From NCBI RefSeq assembly GCF_004166885.1, contig NZ_RCYU01000002.1:1-64000 (forward strand): a DNA stretch of 64,000 bases, in the 5' to 3' direction. The DNA comes from Streptococcus sp. bf_0095. GTDB lineage: Bacteria > Bacillota > Bacilli > Lactobacillales > Streptococcaceae. The notes under the pieces were generated by a model that was given only the letters and a program-made list of their open reading frames with translations, did no database searches and had not been told where the DNA came from. Shown here piece after piece: positions 34,072-43,700 of this stretch. A program made the position numbers and the translations under genes. Numbering within the stretch: position 1 is the stretch's first letter; each line of letters begins with the position of its first letter.

Positions 34072-34138
34072 ATTGTATCACTTCTTTAGATGATTCGGTT
34101 TTTCCTTTTTCAAGAGCTAGATATAGCTTCAAACTATA
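34072..34138 (-). promoter_or_regulatory. Promoter and MET-box of the metB/patB-like operon
   Basis: The extended -10 is TGATACAAT (34080-34072). Upstream, TATAGTTTGAAGCTATA (34138-34122) matches the streptococcal MtaR/MetR box TATAGTTTSAAACTATA at 16 of 17 positions. Centred about 60 bp upstream of the start point, it sits where a LysR-type activator binds. Confidence 0.75.
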
Positions 34139-34147
34139 ATGAAAAAA

Positions 34148-34171
34148 AGAGGTGGGATAGCCCCAACCTCT
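34148..34171 (-). terminator. Terminator of the ytgP/murJ gene
   Basis: Minus-strand AGAGGTTGGGG, then CTAT, then CCCACCTCT, followed by TTTTTTT, directly after the stop codon. Confidence 0.85.
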
Positions 34172-34176
34172 ACTGG

Positions 34177-35805
34177 TTATGAAATATGAAATTTATTTCG
34201 AAGACTAGCTGCCTTGCTACCAATGAAGCGATCTAAGAAACGAAGACGAAGACCGAGGCCACCGTATACGACGATTCCCACACCACCAATCAGAGATACA
34301 TAAATCATGCTTGTCACTCGACCATTTGGTTTGATGACCAAGCCAAGGATAAAGCCTGCAACTAGGACCACCAAGAGCATGATCAAGGTGAGAATGGCTG
34401 TCAATAAGCTTCGTTTGAAGACTGTCTTGCGATTGAAATGAGTCACCTGATGAATTTCCTTGTACATAAGAACAATCGGAATCATGAGACCAATTGTAGT
34501 AGAAAGAAGAGGACCATAGGCTTTAAAGACATAAATGAACGGTACTTGGAGAATCAGTTTTACCAATACTCCATAGCCAAAGTAAAGAATTGCCTTCCGA
34601 TTTTGGAAAAGAGCCTGGATCATTGGAGAGAGAACCGTATACAAACCTAAAATAATCGTCTGTAGCATGGCTAGGATAAAGAGTCCCAAAGCCAGGGAAT
34701 CTGGTTTCCCGTAAAAGACCGTATAGAGAGGCTCTGCAATGGCTACTGCTCCAATCGTCGCTGGAAGCAAGAAGGCTACTAGCATGGTCAAATTATCTTG
34801 AACCAGCTTACCTGCAGCCCGGAAATCACCCTTGACATAGTTCTCTGTCAGGAGAGGGATTCCCACCCCACCGATCGATGTCGCAACTGCAATTAAAATC
34901 ATGGTGATCTTGTTCGGATTCGCTGAAAAGTAGCTGAACTGAACCAACAACTCTGAACGAGTGAAGTTGGTGAACCAAGACATGACATTGCTATAGGTCA
35001 TCTGGTCGATAATTTGGAAGAGTTGAATGGCTGATCCTGTCACAATGAACGGAATCGCTTCACGAATGGTATCCCACAAGAGAGCCTTGGTATCAATCTG
35101 GCTATCAGACTCCGGGCGATGAATAATGTGCTGTAGAAGCCCTGTTTTCCAGAGGTAATAGACGAGGACTAGAAGACTCGCTCCCATCCCAATAAAGGCT
35201 GCAAAAGTGGACTGGGTAACGGCTTCAACGTAATCACCTGAGCCGACCTTCATAATGAAGTAGGCTGTCAAGAGCATCCAGATAACCCGAATCACTTGCT
35301 CAGCAATTTGACTGATGGCGTAAGGTTTCAGATTGTTATGCCCTTGGAAGAAGCCACGAATGACACTCATGGAAGGGAAAATCAAGACTGCCCAAGACAG
35401 GCTCTGCATGACAGGGATTAGGTCTTTCCCACCTCCTGATAGGTTTGCAAAGACTGGAGAAAGCACATACATGATAATAGCAAAAACCAAGCCCAATAAA
35501 GACATGAACTTAAGGAAGCCACGAATCATGGCAAAACTGTGCTCTTCTTGCCCCTTGGTATTGTACTTGGCCACCTGCTTAGCGACTGCTACTGGGACGC
35601 CTGCTGTTGAAATCAGCAAAAACCAAGCGTAGATATTGTAGCCCATGGTAAAGAGACCGTTTGCCTCTGCACCATGTTTGCCCATCCAGATATACCAAGG
35701 GATGATATAGGCCGCTCCTAAGAGACGACTAATGAAATTACTGGCTGTTAACCAGACAGTTCCACGGAGCATTTGGGCCTGTTGATTACTTGTTTCGTTA
35801 CTCAT
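34177..35805 (-). CDS. ytgP: MOP-family lipid II flippase, YtgP/MurJ type
   Basis: A 542-residue polytopic protein with about 14 membrane helices of the polysaccharide-transporter/MATE-like superfamily (RGTVWLTASNFISRLLGAAY at the N-terminus, SVIRGFFQGHNNLKPYAISQ, GGVGIPLLTENYVKGDFRAAG). Streptococcal YtgP is the essential MurJ-type flippase for lipid II. The position next to murE, transcribed from overlapping divergent promoters, supports a cell-wall role. Confidence 0.9.
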   Translation of the reverse strand: MSNETSNQQAQMLRGTVWLTASNFISRLLGAAYIIPWYIWMGKHGAEANGLFTMGYNIYAWFLLISTAGVPVAVAKQVAKYNTKGQEEHSFAMIRGFLKFMSLLGLVFAIIMYVLSPVFANLSGGGKDLIPVMQSLSWAVLIFPSMSVIRGFFQGHNNLKPYAISQIAEQVIRVIWMLLTAYFIMKVGSGDYVEAVTQSTFAAFIGMGASLLVLVYYLWKTGLLQHIIHRPESDSQIDTKALLWDTIREAIPFIVTGSAIQLFQIIDQMTYSNVMSWFTNFTRSELLVQFSYFSANPNKITMILIAVATSIGGVGIPLLTENYVKGDFRAAGKLVQDNLTMLVAFLLPATIGAVAIAEPLYTVFYGKPDSLALGLFILAMLQTIILGLYTVLSPMIQALFQNRKAILYFGYGVLVKLILQVPFIYVFKAYGPLLSTTIGLMIPIVLMYKEIHQVTHFNRKTVFKRSLLTAILTLIMLLVVLVAGFILGLVIKPNGRVTSMIYVSLIGGVGIVVYGGLGLRLRFLDRFIGSKAASLRNKFHIS

Positions 35806-35834
35806 ATGTTTCCTCTACTTTATAGTCTTCTTTC

Positions 35835-35885
35835 ATTATAAACTTTTCCTTTACACTTGTAAAATAAGGGCTTTCAGTTTAAAAT
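35835..35885. promoter_or_regulatory. Divergent ytgP and murE promoters sharing their -35 region
   Basis: ytgP (minus): TTTACA (35863-35858), 17 bp, TATAAT (35840-35835). murE (plus): TTGTAA (35857-35862), 17 bp, TAAAAT (35880-35885). The two -35 hexamers occupy the same 7 bp, so polymerases should compete. Confidence 0.75.
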
Positions 35886-35891
35886 AGGATT

Positions 35892-37337
35892 ATGATGAAG
35901 ATAGAAACTGTACTAAACATTTTAAAAGAGGATCACAACTTTCGTGAGATCCTGCAAGACGGAGAATACCACTATTCTGCAAGTGGTGTTTCTTTTAATC
36001 AAATTAGCTACGATAGTCGAAAGGTCAACGCTGAGACCCTCTTTTTTGTGAAGGGGGCAAATTTCAAGAAGGAATTTTTGGAGCAAGCGATCGAGCAAGG
36101 TTTACAGTGGTATGTCGCTGAGCAGGACTTTGAGGTCAGCATCCCGGCCATTATCGTTACGGACATTAAACAGGCTATGAGCTTAATTGCCATGGAATTC
36201 TATGGCCACCCTGAGCGCCAGCTAAAACTCTTAGCTTTTACAGGGACCAAGGGCAAAACCACTTCTGCTTACTATGCCTACAAGATTCTTGAGCAAGGCC
36301 ATCGTCCTGCCATGCTATCCACTATGAATACAACCTTGGATGGCAAGACCTTCTTCAAATCAACCTTGACCACCCCAGAAAGTATCGATTTGTTTGAAAT
36401 GATGGCCCAGGCAGTTGCCCATGATCGGACTCACCTGATTATGGAGGTCTCTAGTCAGGCCTATCTAGTCAAACGTGTTTACGGACTCACATTCGATGTT
36501 GGTGTCTTCCTCAACATCAGCCCTGACCATATTGGACCGATTGAGCATCCAAGTTTCGAAGACTACTTCTACCATAAACGTCTCTTGATGGAAAATAGTC
36601 GTGCTGTTGTCGTCAATAGTGATATGGACCATTTTAACATTCTTGCGGAGCAGGTGACTGAGCAAGACCACGACTTCTACGGTAGTCAATCGACCAACCA
36701 AGTCCACAACTCAAAAGCCTTTAGCTTTTCTGTCACTGGCAAGCTGGCAGGGGATTATGATACCCAGCTCATCGGCCACTTCAATCAAGAAAATGCTGTA
36801 GCTGCAGGTCTCGCCTGCCTTCGTCTAGGAGCGAGTCTTGAAGACATCAAAAAGGGGATTGCCAAAACCCGTGTTCCTGGCCGGATGGAAGTCTTGACTC
36901 AAAAGAATGGGGCAAAAGTTTTTATTGACTATGCCCATAATGGAGATAGCTTGAAAAAACTGCTCTCTGTTGTTGAAACCCATCAGACAGGAACGATTTC
37001 ACTGGTCCTTGGATCAACTGGGAATAAAGGAGAGAGCCGCCGCAAGGACTTTGGCCTGCTCTTAGAAGACCATCCTGAGATCCAAGTCTTCCTCACAGCG
37101 GATGACCCCAACTATGAAGATCCTTTGGCTATCGCTGAAGAGATTAGCAGCTTTATCACGCGCCCTGTCGAGAAAATTGCAGATCGCGAGCAAGCCATTC
37201 AACTGGCGATGGCAACTACCAGCAAGCCTGAAGATGCCGTCATTATCGCTGGAAAAGGAGCTGACTGCTACCAAATCGTCAATGGCGTCAAAGAAGAATA
37301 TCCAGGTGATGCTGCTATTGCTGAACGTTATCTCTAA
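35892..37337 (+). CDS. murE: UDP-N-acetylmuramoyl-L-alanyl-D-glutamate--L-lysine ligase
   Basis: A 481-residue Mur ligase: ATP-binding GTKGKTT (118-124), central-domain HxxN region [17 protein letters not shown] and C-terminal [12 protein letters not shown]. The specificity loop reads DDPNYEDP rather than the DNPR of meso-diaminopimelate ligases, consistent with L-lysine addition to peptidoglycan. The -10 box ends 6 nt before ATG 35892, and only AGGA precedes the ATG ATG pair, so a leaderless mRNA is possible. Confidence 0.97.
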   Translation: MMKIETVLNILKEDHNFREILQDGEYHYSASGVSFNQISYDSRKVNAETLFFVKGANFKKEFLEQAIEQGLQWYVAEQDFEVSIPAIIVTDIKQAMSLIAMEFYGHPERQLKLLAFTGTKGKTTSAYYAYKILEQGHRPAMLSTMNTTLDGKTFFKSTLTTPESIDLFEMMAQAVAHDRTHLIMEVSSQAYLVKRVYGLTFDVGVFLNISPDHIGPIEHPSFEDYFYHKRLLMENSRAVVVNSDMDHFNILAEQVTEQDHDFYGSQSTNQVHNSKAFSFSVTGKLAGDYDTQLIGHFNQENAVAAGLACLRLGASLEDIKKGIAKTRVPGRMEVLTQKNGAKVFIDYAHNGDSLKKLLSVVETHQTGTISLVLGSTGNKGESRRKDFGLLLEDHPEIQVFLTADDPNYEDPLAIAEEISSFITRPVEKIADREQAIQLAMATTSKPEDAVIIAGKGADCYQIVNGVKEEYPGDAAIAERYL

Positions 37338-37343
37338 TCAAAT

Positions 37344-37368
37344 AAGGCTAGGAAAATTTCCTAGCCTT
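37344..37368. terminator. Bidirectional terminator between murE and the DUF1803 gene
   Basis: Perfect 10-bp stem AAGGCTAGGA/TCCTAGCCTT with a 5-nt loop, T-rich on the plus side, between convergent stop codons. Confidence 0.85.
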
Positions 37369-37370
37369 TT

Positions 37371-38021
37371 CTAGTGTTTCAAAAATATCAGTCTTTCCTT
37401 GTCCAAGTCCACTGCTAATTCATATTTGCCTTCATCATTTTTTCGGATATAGCCTAAGACCTCTAAACTATCGACAAAGATGTCTCTGCGCTTTTGCTGG
37501 ACTTCATCTTTTTTGAGGAACTTGAGCAAAAAGCTGGTCATATACTTGAGTGCATATTCGGGATTGACATCTCCCAAGATGGCATAGAGTTTCTCTTGAA
37601 CCTCCGTCAAAGGGTATTGGTGTTTCACCTTGTAAAAGTAATTGGACAGGGTCTGTGCCTTTCGCTCAAAGTCTGTCTCTTCTATGAGAATCGCTGTATT
37701 GGTCGTGTTGCGAAGTTCCGTTTGGAAGACCTTGGCTTTCAGTTCCTGATAAAGGTCACTCTCCTCTCGGACAAAGACTTCTTGATCCAAGTCGACTGCT
37801 TCAGCAGATTCCAAGAAAGGCAGGCTGAGGATGTAGCGTTTATTTTCTCGAAGGATGAAGCCCGCTTTGATATATTCTTCCATCAGCTTGTCCACCGGCT
37901 GATCTGGAAATTGGGCCTTGATTTGCCGCAGGATCACATCATTCTGCTGATCCAGATAGTTGATCAAATCCTTAAAAAAAGGCTGACGTGTCAAACGTGT
38001 GGGATTAATGATTGTAATCAT
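37371..38021 (-). CDS. DUF1803 family protein
   Basis: A 216-residue soluble protein, largely helical, of a family found mainly in streptococci (DUF1803), with no known function. The N-terminal part reads MITIINPTRLTRQPFFKDLI and the C-terminal half is rich in Lys/Asp. Its start lies 17 bp inside the 38005 gene on the same strand, so the two are translationally coupled. No membrane segment or catalytic motif is seen. Confidence 0.75.
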   Translation of the reverse strand: MITIINPTRLTRQPFFKDLINYLDQQNDVILRQIKAQFPDQPVDKLMEEYIKAGFILRENKRYILSLPFLESAEAVDLDQEVFVREESDLYQELKAKVFQTELRNTTNTAILIEETDFERKAQTLSNYFYKVKHQYPLTEVQEKLYAILGDVNPEYALKYMTSFLLKFLKKDEVQQKRRDIFVDSLEVLGYIRKNDEGKYELAVDLDKERLIFLKH

Positions 38022-38517
38022 CCGTATATCTTTCTTTAAACTGTAGACGGGGAGACTGGGCTAACTGACTGGGATTAGTACCAGGCTGATTCAGAGGTGC
38101 AGCTAATCCTAGTTCTTTATAGTAATCTCTCCAGAAATCACTAATCTGCTGCTCATCATCACCAAACTTCATGGGAATGGTCTCAAAGATAGGGAGCAGT
38201 TCAGCGATGAACTGGGAACAATAGAAGCCATCTCCATTTGGGTAAAAGGAAACATTGTAGGGAGCACCTAAAAGGTTTTCTGCTCGCTTTTTGACTTCTT
38301 TGTCATCAATCTCTGCATAGCGGTATAGGTCATATACCTTCTCAGTTTCAAAGAAATCTTCAGAGGACTGGGCCAGGACGCCACCTTCCACCGTGGCATG
38401 ATAGAACTTTCCATCCAAAAAGATGGCCACATGGCTATAGTTCCCAGTAGATGCCTGGATGGCCTGTCCCATTTCCGTATGATCCCTCACAAAAATCAAA
38501 TCGCCAGATTCTAACAT
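38005..38517 (-). CDS. YiiX/YebB-like NlpC/P60-superfamily cysteine hydrolase
   Basis: A 170-residue protein of the permuted papain-like NlpC/P60 group. The probable catalytic His is in STGNYSHVAIFLDG, the catalytic Cys in GFYCSQFIAELL, and LLGAPYN precedes the Cys strand. There is no signal peptide, so it probably acts inside the cell on an amide or thioester bond; the substrate is unknown. It overlaps the DUF1803 gene. The start is ATG 38517 behind AGGAGGAG. Confidence 0.85.
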   Translation of the reverse strand: MLESGDLIFVRDHTEMGQAIQASTGNYSHVAIFLDGKFYHATVEGGVLAQSSEDFFETEKVYDLYRYAEIDDKEVKKRAENLLGAPYNVSFYPNGDGFYCSQFIAELLPIFETIPMKFGDDEQQISDFWRDYYKELGLAAPLNQPGTNPSQLAQSPRLQFKERYTDDYNH

Positions 38518-38531
38518 AGTCTCCTCCTAGC

Positions 38532-38557
38532 AAAAAAGGAGCCGAAACTCCTTTTTT
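38532..38557 (-). terminator. Terminator after ppaC
   Basis: 10-bp stem AAAAAAGGAG/CTCCTTTTTT with a 6-nt loop, followed by T-rich sequence on the minus strand, 24 bp after the stop. Confidence 0.85.
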
Positions 38558-38581
38558 AACAATGGGTTATCCCGTTTATCA

Positions 38582-39517
38582 TTAAGCATTAAAGCTTTCA
38601 GTCAATTGTGGTACCACTTGTTTCTTACGAGAAACAGCACCTGGAAGGAAAGCGTGGTTGTTTTCAAGTTTGAAGTTGAAGGCTGCTTCCACCTTGTCCA
38701 TATTAGCACCAAGAGCCAAAATTTCTGAGTTAGAGTTGACGATGTCTGTAATCATCAAGACAAAGTCAGAGTATCCGTTAGTTGCAATTGCGACTTGGAT
38801 AGCTGCTTCGATTTCAGCTTGACGTTCCAATACTTCGGCAATATCAACTGTATTGACTTGAGCCACACGGACATTGTTGCCGTTCAATTCAAAAGTCTTA
38901 GCATCGATGTCGATCAATTCTTCTGCAGATTTGCTTGCCAAGTTTGTACCAGCCTTGAGCATGGCAAGACCGTATTCTTCCAAGTTCACACCAGCCAATT
39001 CAGCCAATTCAGGCGCAATCACTTTATCAGATGGGTGAGTTGTTGGAGATTTCAAAAGAAGGGTATCTGAAATCAAACCTGAAAGCATCAAACCTGCAAT
39101 TTCTTTTGGAACAGCTACACCGTGTTCTTTGAACATGCGGTAAACGATAGAAGATGTTGATCCAACTGGTTCCAAACGCATGTAAAGTGGGCTTGCAGTT
39201 TCAAAGTTAGCCACACGGTGGTGATCTACCACACCGTAAACTTCTACTTCAGCGATATCTGAAACAGATTGTTGGAATTCATTGTGGTCCGTCAAGATGA
39301 CTTGCTCTACACCTTCTGCCTTAGCAGATGTAATCACGCGTGGCGCTTCCACACCAAAATAATCCAATACAAAGGCTGTTTCTTCATTTGGAGTTCCAAG
39401 AGCCACTGCTTCTGTATCCAAACCATAAGCTTCTTTTGCAAGATAAGCAAAGGCTACAGATGAGCCAATAGCATCTGAATCAGGGTTTTGGTGACCCAAA
39501 ACAAGAATTTTTGACAT
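38582..39517 (-). CDS. ppaC: Manganese-dependent inorganic pyrophosphatase
   Basis: A 311-residue DHH-family (class II) pyrophosphatase: [16 protein letters not shown] and [12 protein letters not shown] supply the metal ligands, and the C-terminal DHHA2 domain has the [14 protein letters not shown] substrate-binding motif. It hydrolyses pyrophosphate and thereby drives biosynthesis. It is a single-gene unit with an extended -10 (TGCTAAAAT) upstream. Confidence 0.98.
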   Translation of the reverse strand: MSKILVLGHQNPDSDAIGSSVAFAYLAKEAYGLDTEAVALGTPNEETAFVLDYFGVEAPRVITSAKAEGVEQVILTDHNEFQQSVSDIAEVEVYGVVDHHRVANFETASPLYMRLEPVGSTSSIVYRMFKEHGVAVPKEIAGLMLSGLISDTLLLKSPTTHPSDKVIAPELAELAGVNLEEYGLAMLKAGTNLASKSAEELIDIDAKTFELNGNNVRVAQVNTVDIAEVLERQAEIEAAIQVAIATNGYSDFVLMITDIVNSNSEILALGANMDKVEAAFNFKLENNHAFLPGAVSRKKQVVPQLTESFNA

Positions 39518-39612
39518 GTTTCTACCTCTTCATTTTCATTTATAGATTCACTCTATTTTAGCACGTTTTTCCGTTTAAAGAAAGGGAATAGTGATGCATT
39601 TCATCAGAAAAA

Positions 39613-39637
39613 AGACAGCTGGAAGAACCAACTGTCT
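39613..39637 (-). terminator. Terminator after pflA
   Basis: Minus-strand AGACAGTTGG/CCAGCTGTCT (one G-U) with a 5-nt loop, followed by TTTTTTC. Confidence 0.9.
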
Positions 39638-39645
39638 CGATCTAT

Positions 39646-40440
39646 TTATCCTTTAACCCGTTTCAAGTAATCTTGGTAGCTTTCAGTTTCCATCAAGTCC
39701 TTAGCATTCTGAACTCGTTCTTTTGTTGGAGGTTTTACTCCTTCTAGGGAATAAGGAATGCCCAATTCTCGCCATTTGAACTCACCCATGGTATGGTAGG
39801 GAAGAATTTCAAATTTATCAACATTTTTAAGGGTTTTGACAAATTTACCAAGTTCGATCAAATCATCATCTCGGTCTGTCAAACCTGGCACCAAGACGTG
39901 ACGAATCCATACTGGTTTGCCAATATCAGACAAATACTTGGCACAGGCCAAAATATTCTTGTTTGTTTGACTGGTTACAAATCTGTGACGTTCATCATTG
40001 ATTTCCTTAATATCAAGGAGCACCAAATCGGTCACTGCCATCAGTTTGTCAAATTTTTCCAAGTAACGAGGGGTATTTCGGAAAGGCAGAGCACAGGTGT
40101 CTAAAGTACAGTGGATGCCCAGCTCTTGAGCCTTGGTAAAGAAGGCAATCAAGAAGTCAATCTGAAGCAGGGCTTCTCCGCCACTGACAGTGATCCCACC
40201 TTTTTGGCCCCAAAAACCACGATAGCGAAGGGCTTCTTCCAATACATCATCTACTGTTCGTTCACGAGACTTGTTGGTTTCCATAGCCCAAGTATCCGGG
40301 TTATGGCAATACTGACACCGCATTTGACAGCCTTGAAGAAAGACAATAAAACGGATCCCTGGTCCATCTACAGCACCGAAGCTTTCCGTAGAGTGTACCA
40401 TTCCTGTTACTTTTCCATAGTCAACTGTTTCATTTTCCAT
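39646..40440 (-). CDS. pflA: Pyruvate formate-lyase-activating enzyme
   Basis: A 264-residue radical SAM enzyme with the iron-sulfur motif GCQMRCQYCHNPDTW (CX3CX2C) and GGITVSGGEALLQ. It installs the glycyl radical on pyruvate formate-lyase under anaerobic, sugar-limited growth. It is a single-gene unit with a promoter and a cre-like operator upstream and a terminator downstream; pflB is not adjacent. Confidence 0.96.
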   Translation of the reverse strand: MENETVDYGKVTGMVHSTESFGAVDGPGIRFIVFLQGCQMRCQYCHNPDTWAMETNKSRERTVDDVLEEALRYRGFWGQKGGITVSGGEALLQIDFLIAFFTKAQELGIHCTLDTCALPFRNTPRYLEKFDKLMAVTDLVLLDIKEINDERHRFVTSQTNKNILACAKYLSDIGKPVWIRHVLVPGLTDRDDDLIELGKFVKTLKNVDKFEILPYHTMGEFKWRELGIPYSLEGVKPPTKERVQNAKDLMETESYQDYLKRVKG

Positions 40441-40456
40441 GTCTTGTCCTTCTCTC

Positions 40457-40486
40457 TTGAAAACGTTTTATGGTCTTATTATAACA
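40457..40486 (-). promoter_or_regulatory. pflA promoter with cre-like operator
   Basis: The extended -10 is TGTTATAAT (40486-40478). TTGAAAACGTTTTAT (40457-40471, nearly palindromic) lies just downstream of the start point and fits the CcpA cre consensus with one mismatch, as expected for a roadblock site. Confidence 0.7.
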
Positions 40487-40555
40487 TGATTCCTTGTGAA
40501 TAAAAGGATTTTGACTAGTTTTTAGAAAATAAACTGTTTTTCAATTTCATACCAT

Positions 40556-40720
40556 TGTATTAGTACAGGTCATTCCAGTCGGCCTTACTCTTACCGATTC
40601 TCTATGGCAAAAATCAATAGCTTATTTATCTCCTATTTCTCTACTATTTTAAGAAATAACACTCTCAAATATGCATCTTACCTAAATGCTATTGACATTT
40701 TCCTGTTTCCCTATTAAATT
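40556..40720 (+). promoter_or_regulatory. Upstream region and promoter of the fucosidase gene
   Basis: TTGACA (40692-40697), 17-bp spacer, TAAATT (40715-40720). Farther up, TGTATTAGTACA (40556-40567) is an almost perfect dyad of the type GntR-family regulators bind. The rest of the 40487-40690 stretch is AT-rich, with no gene seen. Confidence 0.6.
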
Positions 40721-40799
40721 GGATATGATAGAAATAAATATGAAGGGACTGTCTTTAACTAAAAATGTAAGCGGTCTCAAAAAGCTAGAGGAGAGTTCT

Positions 40800-43700
40800 A
40801 TGGACAAAAGATTTTTGGAAAAATCCTGTCGTTATAGTATCCGCAAACTAACTGTTGGTACGGCTTCTGTTTTATTAGGAGCCATTTTTCTCGGCTCACA
40901 CCAGGTAGGTGCTGATAGTATTGTTGGAAGCCAAAACGAAAGCAACCACCTTGAAGCTACCCCAGCCATAGAGAGCCCGACTGATGGAACTGGAGAAGCC
41001 AAACCAGAAAATCCGTATATCGCTCCTATTTCTGAAGAAAAAAGCTCGTCACCTGATACAGAAGTTCAAAGCAAGCATACAGCCACTTCGACTACTTCGA
41101 TTGAGGCAACTGAAGAAAGGGAAACTATGAAAATTGAGACTCCCGTGGCCAAACAAACAGATTATCATTTAAGCTACAATCAACCTGCTGCTGCTAGCTA
41201 TGATGGGTGGGAAAAGCAAGCCCTCCCAGTCGGAAATGGAGAAATGGGTGCTAAGGTTTTCGGACTCATCGGCGAGGAAAGAATTCAATACAACGAAAAA
41301 ACTCTTTGGTCTGGTGGACCACAACCGGATAGCACCGACTACAACGGAGGAAACTACCAAGATCGCTACAAAGTCTTGGCAGAAATCCGTAAGGCCCTTG
41401 AAGCTGGAGACCGCCAAAAAGCGAAACAGTTAGCCGAAGAAAATCTAGTAGGCCCAAACAACGCTCAATACGGACGCTACTTATCTTTCGGTGATATCTT
41501 TATGGTCTTTAACAACCAAAAGAAAGGTTTGGAGAACGTTACCGACTATCACCGTGACTTAGATATTACCGAAGCTATCACGACTACTTCTTATAGCCAG
41601 GATGGAACCACCTTTAAACGCGAAACCTTCTCTAGCTATCCAGATGATGTTACTGTGACCCATTTGAGTAAAAAAGGGGATAAGACCCTCGATTTTACCC
41701 TTTGGAATAGCTTGACAGAGGATTTACTTGCGAATGGTGACTACTCTTGGGAATATTCGAATTATAAACAAGGGGCAGTCACGACCGATTCAAATGGTAT
41801 CTTGCTCAAGGGGACTGTCAAAGACAATGGCCTTCAATTTGCCTCCTATCTTGGAATCAAAACAGATGGACAAGTCACTGCCCAAGATGGCTATTTGACT
41901 GTCACCGGAGCCAGCTATGCGACCCTTTTACTCAGTGCCAAGACTAATTATGCTCAAAATCCAAAAACCAATTACCGCAAGGATATTGATGTAGAAGCAA
42001 CTGTCAAATCGATTGTCGAGGCGGCTAAAGCCAAAGATTATGAAACTCTAAAACATGACCACATCAAGGACTACCAACGTCTCTTCAATCGTGTTCAACT
42101 AAATCTTGGCGGTAATAAGTCTAACCAAACGACAAAAGAAGCTCTCCAAACCTATGATCCTACAAAAGGGCAACAACTAGAAGAGCTCTTCTTTCAATAC
42201 GGACGTTACCTCCTCATCAGTTCGTCTCGTGACCGGACAGATGCCCTTCCTGCCAACTTGCAAGGAGTCTGGAATGCTGTAGACAATCCACCTTGGAACT
42301 CTGACTATCACCTCAATGTCAACCTACAGATGAACTACTGGCCTGCCTATATGAGCAATCTTGCAGAAACTGCCAAGCCAATGATCAATTATATTGATGA
42401 CATGCGCTACTATGGCCGTATCGCTGCCAAGGAATACGCTGGTATCGAATCCAAAGAAGGACAAGAAAATGGTTGGTTGGTTCATACCCAAGCAACGCCA
42501 TTCGGCTGGACAACTCCTGGTTGGAATTACTATTGGGGCTGGTCTCCTGCTGCCAATGCTTGGATGATGCAGAACGTCTATGACTACTATAAATTCACCA
42601 AGGATGAGACCTATCTTAAAGAAAAGATTTATCCAATGCTCAAGGAAACGGCCAAGTTCTGGAATTCCTTCTTGCACTACGACAAAGCAAGTGACCGTTG
42701 GGTATCTTCTCCATCCTACTCACCAGAGCATGGAACTATCACGATTGGGAATACCTTCGACCAGTCTCTGGTTTGGCAGCTCTTCCACGACTATATGGAA
42801 GCAGCCAAGCATCTCAATGTCGACCAAGACTTAGTTACCGAAGTGAAGGCTAAATTTGACAAGCTCAAACCACTTCATATCAACCAAGATGGCCGCATCA
42901 AGGAATGGTACGAAGAAGACAGTCCTCAATTTACGAATGAAGGCATTGAAAATCACCACCGTCACGTTTCTCATCTGGTTGGTCTCTTCCCAGGTACTTT
43001 ATTTGACAAGGATCAGCCTGAATACCTAGAGGCGGCACGCGCAACCTTAAACCACCGTGGAGATGGTGGAACGGGTTGGTCTAAGGCCAATAAGATCAAC
43101 CTCTGGGCTCGTCTGCTTGATGGAAATCGTGCCCATCGTTTATTGGCAGAACAGCTCAAATCCTCAACCCTAGAAAATCTCTGGGATACCCACGAGCCTT
43201 TCCAAATCGATGGTAACTTTGGTGCCACTAGCGGGATGGCAGAAATGCTCCTTCAATCCCACACTGGCTACATTGCCCCATTACCAGCCCTTCCAGATGC
43301 CTGGAAAGACGGGCAAGTTTCAGGTCTCGTGGCACGTGGCAACTTTGAAGTCAGCATGAAATGGAAAGAAAAGAATCTTGAGACATTAGCTTTCCTTTCC
43401 CATGCAGGTGGAGATTTAGTCGTCGATTATCCAGACATCGAGTCGAGTATTGTCAAGATTAATGGGAAAGAAATCAAACCTACTCTTCTGAAGGGCAATC
43501 GGATTCAGATTGCCACTCAAAAAGGGGATCAGGTTACCTTTGAAAAGTTACCAGAGAGGGTCACCCGCCTATCTGCCGTGAGAAAAGATGCTGTAACTGC
43601 TGAACTCGATTTCAATCCAGTTAAAGATGCGACTCACTATGTCATTCGTCGAGAAAGCAAAGATGAAAGCAGTGACGCTCCTTCTGTCAAAGAATTCCTA

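Noticed and set aside
35892..37337. MurE as a meso-diaminopimelate-adding enzyme
   Set aside because: The specificity loop is DDPN, not DNPR, and streptococci use L-lysine.
40686..40799. N-terminal extension of the fucosidase to 40686
   Set aside because: The extension covers the promoter and the GAGGAG site; the YSIRK signal peptide begins properly at ATG 40800.
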